Of a DNA stretch of 64,000 nucleotides, positions 1 to 10,100 are shown one piece after another. This stretch comes from Treponema brennaborense DSM 12168 (GTDB lineage Bacteria; Spirochaetota; Spirochaetia; Treponematales; Treponemataceae). The stretch's first letter is position 1. The number at the start of each line of letters is the position of its first letter. The notes beneath the pieces are model-generated. The model was not told the origin of the DNA and made no database searches. It saw only the letters and a program-made list of their open reading frames with translations. The stretch is taken from positions 868,001 through 932,000 of the forward strand of contig NC_015500.1 in assembly GCF_000212415.1 (NCBI RefSeq), in the 5' to 3' direction. The position numbers and the translations under genes were made by a program.

Positions 1-2
1 TT

Positions 3-200
3 CAGCTGAAAAAACGGCTGACAATCGTAATCGTAACGCACAACATGCAGCAGGCTTCCCGTATTTCCGATACGACGGCCTTCTTTATGGTAAACGACGA
101 GCGCTGCGGATATTTGGTCGAATACGGCGAAACGGAACAGGTTTTTTATAAGCCGCGCGATCCGAAAACCGAAGCGTACATATCGGGAAGATTCGGCTGA
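3..200 (+). CDS. pstB: Phosphate ABC transporter ATP-binding protein PstB, C-terminal fragment
   Basis: The window opens inside this gene, so only the last 65 residues are visible. They include the H-loop region ([16 protein letters not shown]) followed by a strand-rich tail with [15 protein letters not shown] and [16 protein letters not shown], the usual ending of PstB. PstB hydrolyses ATP to drive the PstSCA high-affinity phosphate importer at the inner membrane. The gene stops 88 bases before phoU and the two are probably co-transcribed, as is common for pst operons. The Walker A and signature motifs lie upstream of the window and cannot be checked. Confidence 0.9.
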   Translation, partial: QLKKRLTIVIVTHNMQQASRISDTTAFFMVNDERCGYLVEYGETEQVFYKPRDPKTEAYISGRFG

Positions 201-209
201 GCCGGAATG

Positions 210-223
210 CCCGGACGTCCGGG
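210..223. other. Perfect 14-bp GC-rich palindrome between pstB and phoU
   Basis: The bases CCCGG-ACGT-CCGGG form a small hairpin in the pstB-phoU gap and are followed by a very GC-rich run. There is no T tract, so this is more likely an RNA-processing or stability hairpin than a terminator. Its function is unknown. Confidence 0.4.
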
Positions 224-288
224 CGCGGCGCGGCGGCCGTTTGAGCCGTTCGCATCGTAAAAAAAATGACGCTGCAAAGGAGAACCGG

Positions 289-960
289 ATGAGAACTCAA
301 TTTGACGAAAAACTGCGTACGTATTACAACGATACCATTTACATGGGAACGATGGTCGAAGAATATCTGACTTCGTGTATAGACGCGTTCCGTGCCGGTA
401 ATACGGAACGGGCCCGTTTGCTGATTACGGACGACAAAAAAATAGACGAAATGCAGATGACGCTGGAACAGGAAAGCGTTAAACTGCTGCTGCTTGAAGC
501 GCCGGTGGCGAAAGATCTGCGGAAAATCATTACGTCCATTAAGATTTTTGCGAATCTGGAACGGATCGGCGACTACGCGTGCCATTTGGCAAAACTTACG
601 GTAAAAGGCGATCGGTCGATTTATCCGTCTTTTATAGAACCGATTGCGCAGATGGCGTTGGCCGCGTCTACGATGATACGCGATTCGCTGACCGCTTATA
701 TACAGGACGACGAGCAGCTTGCCATGCAGACCGCCGCGCGCGACGCCGAAATAGATTCGGCAAAGAAAAAAATCATCGCGCAATTGATCATGCTCACACC
801 GGCGAGTGAAAACGAAATGAAGCAGATTTACCGGTATATTTCCATTTGTAAGGATCTTGAACGGCTCGGCGACCATATTACGACGATTTGCGAATGGGTG
901 GTGTTCACCGTTTCCGGCAAGATACTCGATTTGGGCAAATTGGTGACGAAAGACGAGTGA
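289..960 (+). CDS. phoU: Phosphate transport system regulator PhoU
   Basis: The 223-residue protein is built of two related PhoU helical bundles. The metal-binding E/DxxxD-like motifs are visible as ANLERIGDYACHLA (about residues 86-99) and CKDLERLGDHITTICEW (about 187-203). PhoU damps phosphate uptake and signalling by coupling the Pst transporter to a PhoR-type kinase. I chose the ATG at 289 because AAGGAG lies 6 bases upstream; the longer frame back to TTG 241 has no ribosome-binding site and adds 16 atypical basic residues. The length matches the family (about 220 residues). It is the last gene of the apparent pst operon; no phoR/phoB is in view. Confidence 0.93.
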   Translation: MRTQFDEKLRTYYNDTIYMGTMVEEYLTSCIDAFRAGNTERARLLITDDKKIDEMQMTLEQESVKLLLLEAPVAKDLRKIITSIKIFANLERIGDYACHLAKLTVKGDRSIYPSFIEPIAQMALAASTMIRDSLTAYIQDDEQLAMQTAARDAEIDSAKKKIIAQLIMLTPASENEMKQIYRYISICKDLERLGDHITTICEWVVFTVSGKILDLGKLVTKDE

Positions 961-971
961 TTCGCTTCCGG

Positions 972-1060
972 CGGGCGCGTCCCGGTAAACGCGTTGCCGG
1001 TAAACGTGCCGGCGGGCACCGAGGCCTCGGCAGCAGTGCCGGTAACGGCGCGCCCGTTTT
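972..1060 (+). terminator. Possible structured terminator after phoU
   Basis: The 8-base arms CGGGCGCG (972-979) and CGCGCCCG (1049-1056) are perfect complements and are followed by TTTT. Inside lie smaller hairpins (GTGCC-GGCG-GGCAC; CCGAGGCCTCGG). The loop is long and the T run short, so termination is only a suggestion. Confidence 0.4.
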
Positions 1061-1119
1061 GCGTTTAATAAAAATCTTTTTTTCCGTTTTTTTGCCGATA
1101 CAAAATTGATAGAATGTTG

Positions 1120-1145
1120 TATACTTAAGTAAAGCATTTTGGAGG
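1120..1145 (+). promoter_or_regulatory. Putative -10 and ribosome-binding site of the giant surface protein gene
   Basis: TATACT at 1120-1125 is a good -10 hexamer, but no -35 lies at 16-18 bases (TTGCCG at 1092-1097 is 22 bases away). GGAGG at 1141-1145 is a strong Shine-Dalgarno 5 bases before TTG 1151 and is what decides the start. Confidence 0.45.
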
Positions 1146-1150
1146 TTTTG

Positions 1151-4100
1151 TTGAATTTCCGCAATTGCCGCAGGCCGTTTTACCGCAGCACTACGTTTTC
1201 ACTCTTTATCCGTTCAATCCTTTTGAGCGTACTGTTTCTGTGCGCCGCTTCCGCTTATGCCGCCGTATATACCTGGACCGGCGGAGCCGGTGACGGCAGC
1301 TGGAGTACAGCCGCTAACTGGAGCCCTTCCGGAGTTCCCGGATCTTCCGATACGATAAAGTTTACTGCCGGTCAGTCTGCCGAGATCACTTTGAACGGCG
1401 ATGTTACCATTGCGGGTGCGCTCGTGTATAACACGACGGGTACGGTTACGTTCAATTTGAACGGACATTCTCTGTCGGTCAATGGCAGCGGAACCGAAAT
1501 CAACAGCCGCTTCAATTTGGGATCTTCGACGGACGACGCCGCCCTGCAGGGCGCTCACGTTGTGATAAACGGCCCCGGTACCGTTAAAGTAAATGAATTC
1601 GATTCAAGTCAAAATGTCGATTGTTCGCTGACGCTGAACGGCGGCGTCAATTTTTCCGTTTCCAATACGATATATGCGAACGGTACGGCGGTAACGACTA
1701 TCGCCGGTGATTCCTCCTGTTCTTTTACGCTGCCGGCGGCGTATGATTCCTCGGACAGTACGAACGTTATCGAATTTGCCGGCGCTATGCCCGTTACGTC
1801 TGCAGTGGGTGCGTATACCGTTTCAACGTCCGGAACGCCCGCCGTCGGCGGTACTGTAACCGTGACCGTGAGCAGTCCGGCGACCTTTTCGGAACTGAAG
1901 TATGTTTTTACGGTGAAGAACACTAGCGGTGCAACTGCCGAATCATACGTTATAGACGGCATGCCGTACACGTCCGGAACCACCGTAGATAAAACCGGTC
2001 TTACACCCTCCGATACGTCCGGTTCGGGTTCAGGACCGTACGTGTATACGTTTCCGATCGTTTTCCCGGCAATTATGGATTCGGGCGACGGCCTTTCTTT
2101 TACCGTGCAGGACGGAGCCGGCACCGCGCTGGGATCCGTGCTGTTTTTTGCACCGGCGTCGGGGAAGACTACGACCTGGACCGGCACAGTGAATCGTGAT
2201 TGGTCTAATTCCGGTAACTGGACGAACGGCGTTCCTTCGAGTACCGTCCACACGGTAACGATTCCCGCCGTAGCAGTTTCGCCGGTGCTGAACGAGGCCG
2301 TTGCAAGCGGTGTCAAAAAAATAACCGTCGATTCCGGTGCGGAATTGTCGCTCAACGGTCAATCGGCGGGTGGCGCGGTTTTGGTGAACAACGGCACCGT
2401 AACGCTGACCGGCACGGAAACGGACATCGGTTCCGTTACGAACGGCACGGTAAGCACCGTCGTGTATACGGGACCGAGCGCGACTCCCGTGTGGGGCAGC
2501 GATTACGCTAATCTGACCGTCAATGCCGGCGCGACGCTGACGCTCGATAGAAATGTTGTGGTGAGCGGCGCTTTGACGAATTCTTCCGGTGCCGTTTTCG
2601 ATTTAGCGGGTCAAAATGTAACGGTTACCGGTGCGTTAACGAACGACGGAACCGTCCGTCTGTACGGCACGCAAACCGTTTCCGCCGGTTCCGTTACGAA
2701 CGGCGCGGGAAGCACCGTCGTGTATACGGGAGCAGACGATGCGACTACCGCGTTCGGCGCCTCGTTCGCCGCGCTGAAAACTTCTGCGGGAAAAGTACTC
2801 GATTTCAGCGCGTCCACCGTTACTGCGGAAACGATTGTGGCGGCCGGAGCGTTGACGCTGAAAGCGGCGAGTCTGACGCTGACCAGCGGCGGCTCTGCCG
2901 GCGGAAATGTTTCTTTTACGTGCGACGATTTTGAACTGGGCGGTTCGTTTGAAGTCACTTCCGGAAACGTTACGTTCGATTGTCCGCTTACGGTGGCTTC
3001 TGCCGCATCCGTTTCGGCACCCAACGGTAATGTCAATTTTAATTCTACAATAGACGACAGCACTTCAAATACGAACACGTTTACGGTTGTCGCGGGCGGC
3101 GGTACGGTTACGATCGGCGGGAACGTCGGTTCGACGAGTCCTCTTGCCGGATTTGAGGTAACGGCCGGTTTGGTAAACGTAGGGGCCGCCGCAGTGTTCG
3201 CCGATAAGCAGACGTATACTGCCAACGTTTCGGTGACGACCAATGCTGCGGCGACGTTCACCGGTTCGGTAACGATCGGTTCGGGCAATACGTTTACGTC
3301 CGGTATCGGCGGAATTACATTTAAAGGATCCGTAACGGGCGGAGAGGTGAGCGGTTCCGCCGGCGCCGCTATAACGATGGATAACGCGGCTGACGCCGTT
3401 TTTGCTCCCGGCTCCTTTACGCACAACGACTGCCTTTTTGAAGTGAAAGGTTCCGGTTCGCTCAACATAAAAGGTGCGTATACGTTCAATACGTTTACCT
3501 GCGTTCAGGCGGGCAAGCAGATTGCGTTTAAAGCCGGCGCGGTGCAGACCGTCGCCGGCACGTTTGCGGTTACCGGCACTACGGGTTCTCCTGTTTTGCT
3601 CGAAAGCGATACGTCCGGTACGAAGTGGATTATTAACGTCAATCCGAAGAAGACGACGGTAACGTACGCGAAAATCAGCGATTCCGAATCGTACGACGTT
3701 CTCGTTCCCTATGTTACGAATTCGACCGGTTCCAATACGGTGAACTGGGTTTCCGCCGTCTATACCTGGAAAGGAACCGCCGATTCCAATTGGGATACGC
3801 TTGAAAATTGGCGCGTCGGAACCGTTCTTCCCCAAAAGCCGACTGAAAAGCCGCTTTCAGACAATGCCAATTGCGAAATCGTGATAGGCGACAGCGGCAC
3901 TGCGGGAACTTATCCGCTCGTACTGAGTGCGTCGAATCCCGCCGGCAACGGCTCCGGGGTGATAACGCTGAAATCGATTACGGTCAACGCCAGCTCCCGG
4001 TTTGAAACGAACGGCCGTTCCATAACCGCGGATACGGTCGAAAACAACGGTTCGGTAACGGTTTCCGGGAAAGAAAGCTTCTCTTTTACGGCGCTGACGA

Positions 4101-7100
4101 ACGGTGCGGCAAGTACGGTTACGTACCGGAATGCCGGCGAGTCCGTTTTTCCCGTGTGGGCTGCTGATGGGGCAACCAACATTTCGTACGACAATCTGGT
4201 TATTCAAGGTTCATACACCGGCGGCATCGATACGACGAATACGACGTTACTGGTGGACAGTAACGTTATTACCGTGGCCGGTACGCTGACCAATTACGGC
4301 TGTATCGAAATAAACGGAACCGGTTCCGTTTCAAAGACGGACAGCGCACACGGTAAATTCATCTATTCCGCCGCTGCGGGTTCCATTGCCAATTACACTG
4401 ATGCGGCCGGAGCGTACGACTATTACGATCTCGAGGTAACTGCGGGAACGTGGGCGGTTTCGGCGCCTATCACTGCCGCCGGTAGTGTTACGAATGCGGC
4501 GGTACTCTCGTTGTCTGCCGGAGGTTCCGTTACCGCCGTAAAAGGCGTCTACAGTAATGCCACTAAGGTAACCGGCGGAACTTGCGCCGTTTCGGCTACG
4601 GGCAGTACGTCATTCGTTACGGTTGCCGGTTTTGACCTAGCAGCGGGAAGCGCGCTGAAACTGAGCGCCACGGACAAGGTAACGACCGGCCTCTTCAGCA
4701 GCAGCGGTACGGGAACACTTGAATTAAGCGCCCCCAATCTGACTGTCGGTGCAGAGATTTCGGTTGATACGCTGATTCTTGCACCGACAAATGCCGCCGC
4801 CACGTATACGATTTCGACAAAGATATCCGCCGCGAACGTTCTGCTCCGGCAGGGCGGAACCGGTGCTCCGTCGTTCGTTCTGGATAATACGGATAATATC
4901 GTTTCACAGCTTGCGGCTAATGACGTCGGAGCGGTAACGCTCGTAACGGCCGGCGCACTGTCGTGCGGCAGTGTTACCGATGTCACCGGTACGTCTTACA
5001 GCGGAATAACCGCTTCCGGAAACGTTACGCTCAATGCGGACGGCGCCATTACGCAGACCGCTCCGCTTAAATGTGCGGAACTTACGGTTACTTCCGGCGC
5101 TGAGATTATACTCGGCAACGAGGCGAATAAAATTGCGTCGCTCGGTGCGGTGTCGCGCGGCGGTGAGTTTAAGCTCGTGGATTCTGAGGGCGGTCTCACC
5201 GTAGAGGGTGCGTTGGGGGCAGTTTCCGGCAAAGCAAGCAGCGTCAGCATTAAGACTGCCGGCGGCGATCTTGTGCTGAACGGTGCCATTACGGAAATCG
5301 GTACGGTAACGCTCATTGCGAGCGACGACATTACCCATGCCGCCGCCATTACGCAGACGGCGCCGCTTACCGCCGGGACGCTGCGCTTTCAAGCGGACGG
5401 AGCCGTTACGCTTACAAACGCAGACAATGCGTTCGGTTCGGTCGGAGGTTCGGGGGCCGCCGTTTCCCTTGCCGATGCGGACGGTTATACGATAGGCGAT
5501 GCTGTTGCCGGTTCCGGAATCGTTGCAAGCGGAGCGGTCAGCCTTTCGAGTACTTCTGGTGATATTACGCTGATGCAGCCGGTTGCGTCGACCGGCGGAG
5601 ATATAACGCTTGAAACAGTGGTTTCTCCGCCCGTCGGTTCGGTTGTTTTGAATTACACAGGAATAGCCGTTGTCTCCAACGGCGGAAAGATAACGTTCAA
5701 CCGTCCGGTCCGTTTGGATGCAGATATCGAGATAGATTCGGGCGGCGGTGCGATAACTTTTGAAAACACGGTGACGAACGCGATGGAAAACGAGCTGACG
5801 TTGTCTGCGGGTACGGGCGAGGTTACCTTGAAAGGGGCGATCGGTACCGATACGGTTCCGTTGTCTAAATTTAACGTAACAGCCGATTCGGTTGCCCTGA
5901 ACGGCGGTTACGTTTATGCCCAAGATCAAACGTATACGGCGAACGTGACGGTTACCACTGCGGTACAGTTGACAGGTACTGGGAAGTTGACGCTTTCGAC
6001 GGATAAAAAATTCAGCGCGGGAACCGGTCTTGCGGTATTCGATATTAAAGTTACCAACGACGGAAAGATTATCGCCGGAAGCGGCGGTATCAGCTTTTTG
6101 AACTCGTATAGCGGTGCGTCCGGAACGCTTACGAACGACGCGGCGGTCGGTATCGAGTTCAAAAACACGAGCGGAGCTTCTCTTGCCGTCGACGTCGGAA
6201 CGTATAAGGCGAACGGCGGGCTGTTAAAGTTCAGCGGTGATTCGGCGTACAACTTTAAACCCGGAGATTCGACGTATGCGGCGCTTTCGTTTCAGAATAC
6301 GGCGAGAGTGACGCTGACAGCCGGAAGTACACTGAATACGGACGGTGAGGTTACGGTCGGCGGTGCCGGTGTCCCGGCTTCTTTGACGTTCAAGAACGGT
6401 GCGGGATTTGAGCAGTCCTGGACGGGAACCGCTCCCTCTTTTACCGTTACGAACGGTGAGGTTGCCGTCGGTACGGGAACGTTCGTCTGCGGCAATTTGA
6501 GCGTCGCTTCGGATGGAACGTTCACTCAAACCGGCGCTAACGCATCCGGTACGGCCGGTAATTCCGGATTTCAGTCCGTTCAGTCTATGACGAACGACGG
6601 TACGCTGGTGTGGGACAGTACTTCGATGGGCGGATTCGTTACGCTGAAGGACAGTGTGGGCGGTTCAAAAGCGGCTGAAATCGCTTTCAATAAGAAGAAC
6701 GTTTCAGTTGCCGCGAACGTTACCCTTTCCGGCGTGTTTTACGATTTGACCGTTCCCCCAGGCGTTACCGTGACGAACGGCGCCGGAATACGGGTGAGAC
6801 GTGATTTTACGATTAAAGCAGGCGGGCAGTACGCGGACAATGTGCAAATGCTGACGCTCGGCGGTTCCGATTCTTTGGGTGCCGATTCCGAGGCCGGCAC
6901 GATCAGCGACAACGGAACGCCGAAAAGTTCACTCGGTTCCGTCGTCGTCAATCAGGGCGCTACGGCAAAATCGTTTTCAACGGGTATCAAAACGGGTCAG
7001 ATTTCCGTTTCGGGCGGAAGCGGCGCGGTAACGTTCAGCGGTGCGCTTGAAGCCACGCAGTTCGAGAACAATGGCGGTACGTTCGCTTTGTCGTTTAACG

Positions 7101-10100
7101 CCGCGGCGGGCGGGCAATCTTCTTCCGTCGCCGCCGCTTTGACCGTCAATACGACGGGCGCCGTTTCGTTCGGCAACAGCTCGACGGATGTTTTTTCCGT
7201 AACGGGTGCGCTGTCGGTGCCCGTCGCCGCGGGTGAAGTCAAGACCGCCGGTACGATTTCGGCCGCATCCGTATCTTTTGATCGTCCCGTCTCCCTGCTC
7301 GCCGATACTAAAATTACCGGCAGCGGTGCCGGCACTCCGGCGGTTCAATTCGGTTCTACGATAGACGCCGCGCCCACAACTGCCGCCGCCCTGACCGTAA
7401 CGGCGGGTACCGGCACCGTCGCGTTCAACGGAGCGGTGGGTGCTGTGAACGCACCGACTTCGCTGACGATAGAGAGCGCGTCCGCCGTTTCTTTGAACGG
7501 CGGGGAGGTGCATACTTCCGGCGCGCAAACGTACCGCGGTGCGGTAACGCTCGGCGCGGATACTTTGATTAAAACCGCGAACGACGCCGTTACCGCGAAC
7601 GACGCCGTTACGTTCGACGGCGCGTCCTGCACGGTAAACGGTGCGTTCGCGCTTACGGTGAACAGCGGAACGGCGGCGCTCGTATTCGGCGGGGAAATCG
7701 GAACCACGACCATGCCGACCCTCGTGTCGATTTCTGCCGGCGCGGTCGAACTGCACGCGCCACTTAAAACGTCCGGCGCGCTTACCGTCAGCAATTCCGG
7801 CATATTCAAATCTCTTGACGGCGCCGATATCGAAGCCGACGGAAAAATCGAACTGACGGGCGCCGCAGTCGGCGGCTCGGTCGGCGGCGCGTATCAGCTC
7901 GCCGGCAGCGTCGTCTCTTCGGGCGGAGCGGTTTCCATCGGCGGAACCGTCTCGAGTCCCGTGAACGTGTATTTGTATACGTCAAACACCGGAACCGCTG
8001 TGCTCCAGTTCGAAGCCGGTGCGGGAAACGGCGTTACGTTCAACGGTAACCTGTTCGCGGCGGCTTCCGGCAAGACCGTCGCGTTCGACTCAGACGTTCA
8101 GGTCAACGGCAGTTTCGTTACGTACGGAATTCCGATTTCATTCGGCAGCAGCAGCACCGGCATAACGTGCGAGGGTGATATCGTGCTGCTCGGCGAAAAA
8201 TATGTGGAAGACGACGACACGGCGGCTTCGGGAGTTGCGGGCCTGTTCGCCTACGATCATCCGCTGCGGACTGCGGCAGCCGGATACGCACCCGCTTCGC
8301 TCAGCCGCACCGTCCTGTTTCCGGAACGTCTTCCCGACGGCAGCTCGCTTTCTTTGCCTGAGAAGACTTCGGCACCCGTTCCTTCCAAATCGGCCGTATT
8401 CGACGCGGCTTCACTCGGCGGCAAAACGCTCTGCGCCAAAAAGAATTTCTACGCGAACGGCGTCGCGCTTGAAGGCACCGCCGTCTGGACACTTTCGATT
8501 CCCGACAACGGAAAAAAATCGGCCGCTTTTGCCGAAGCTTACCATACGTCGTTCAAAAACTGTACAGTAATCCCTCATCCCGGCACAGGCTCTCACGCTG
8601 CGGTCGCCGCCGCCGAAGGCTGCACCGATTCCGGCTCGAATACCGGCATCGCTTTTTCCCGGCCGTACTTGCTTATGGACACAGGAATCGCGGCCACCGA
8701 TTTGTCGGGTACGGCGAATCGGTCCGGAACGTACACGGTGTACGACGACGTCGTCAGAGTGGAATTCCGCGATTCGGCGGGAAATGCAATACGAATCGAA
8801 AACTCGGAAAACGAAATAAGCGCCGCACTGCCGAACGTCAAGTTCAACGGCGGTTCGGTTGTGTTCAGCGGCGCTTTTACGGATGCGGACTGTACCGTTT
8901 CAACGGACGGCAAGGGAGATCTGGCGGTGTTTTATCTGCGGATTTCAGACGCGGATTCCCGGTGGAATACGGATGCAACCGGAACGTCCGCAGGACATCC
9001 CGACAGCACGGACCGGGGACGCATGGGTGTCGCTGCGGCTCACCGCACGGCCGTTCCGAACTTGGACATACCCAAAGCGCTCGTCGCCGTGTACGCGACG
9101 CTCGTTGACGAAAATAAAAACCGTATCGCTCATTACAGCGGCATCCCCGTTAAAACGGACGGTTCGGAAGGCGGTATTTTCGGTGCGGTTACCGACCGCT
9201 GCGCGCCCGTGCTGGTTGCAGTCCGTACCGGACAGGAATTGCACGAAATGGAAACGGCTACGGCAGGAACACCGAATCAGAAACCGTACGACGCGCATAA
9301 TTTTATTGAATTCCGCTATTCGGAACCGGTCGATATAGGCGATTTATCGGCGATCGGCGGTGCGCTGAATGTGCAGGCGTCCCGTTCGTTCGCTTCGGCG
9401 GCCGAACATGGCGGCGCTATCACGGAAGCAGGAGGCGGCCTGACCGTTACGGGATTCGCTTCCGTTGCGTCGGGTACCCTTGTAACCGGCAGCCGCGATC
9501 CTGCCGTCGACGTCTCCGAAGTACATTCCCTGTACCGCTCTTTCGCCTTGACCGTCCGTGAGGGAACCGCTTCGGTACAGCCGCACCGCGTGAGAATAGG
9601 CATCGCCTCGTACGTGCAGGGAACCGTTACGCGGAACAATACCGTGTTCCACAACTGGATAGGTTTTATCGATGAAAGCAAACTTCCCGCCGGCGCGGTA
9701 ACGCGGATAGGCAACGATTTTATCGTCGATACTGCCGCAGTGAAAAATAAGCTGGTTCATGAGGGAACTGCCAATCATCCGCTTCCCGCGCTTTCCGTCG
9801 ATTCGGAGACCGATGAATTATACGGCGAGTGGGACTGTTCTCCGCCGGTATTTGCCAAATTCGCGGGTTACGACTCGACGGACGGGTGGGCAAACGATTC
9901 TCGCGAATGTGAAATTATCGGATCAGGCTACCTCACCGGCGGCTCTCCCGGTACAACCATAACGCAGCTGGAATTCCACCTGTTCGACAACACGCCGCGG
10001 TACACGGCTGCCGACGTGTATCAGTGGGTTTCAAAGCGCGGCTGGATGCGCGGCACTGCCGACGAGCAGGCTGCGCGCGATATAAGCGGCGGTGCCCGTT

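Noticed and set aside
85-1164. 359-residue minus-strand frame across pstB and phoU
   Set aside because: Arg/His/Phe-rich translation opposite two clear genes; typical mirror frame.
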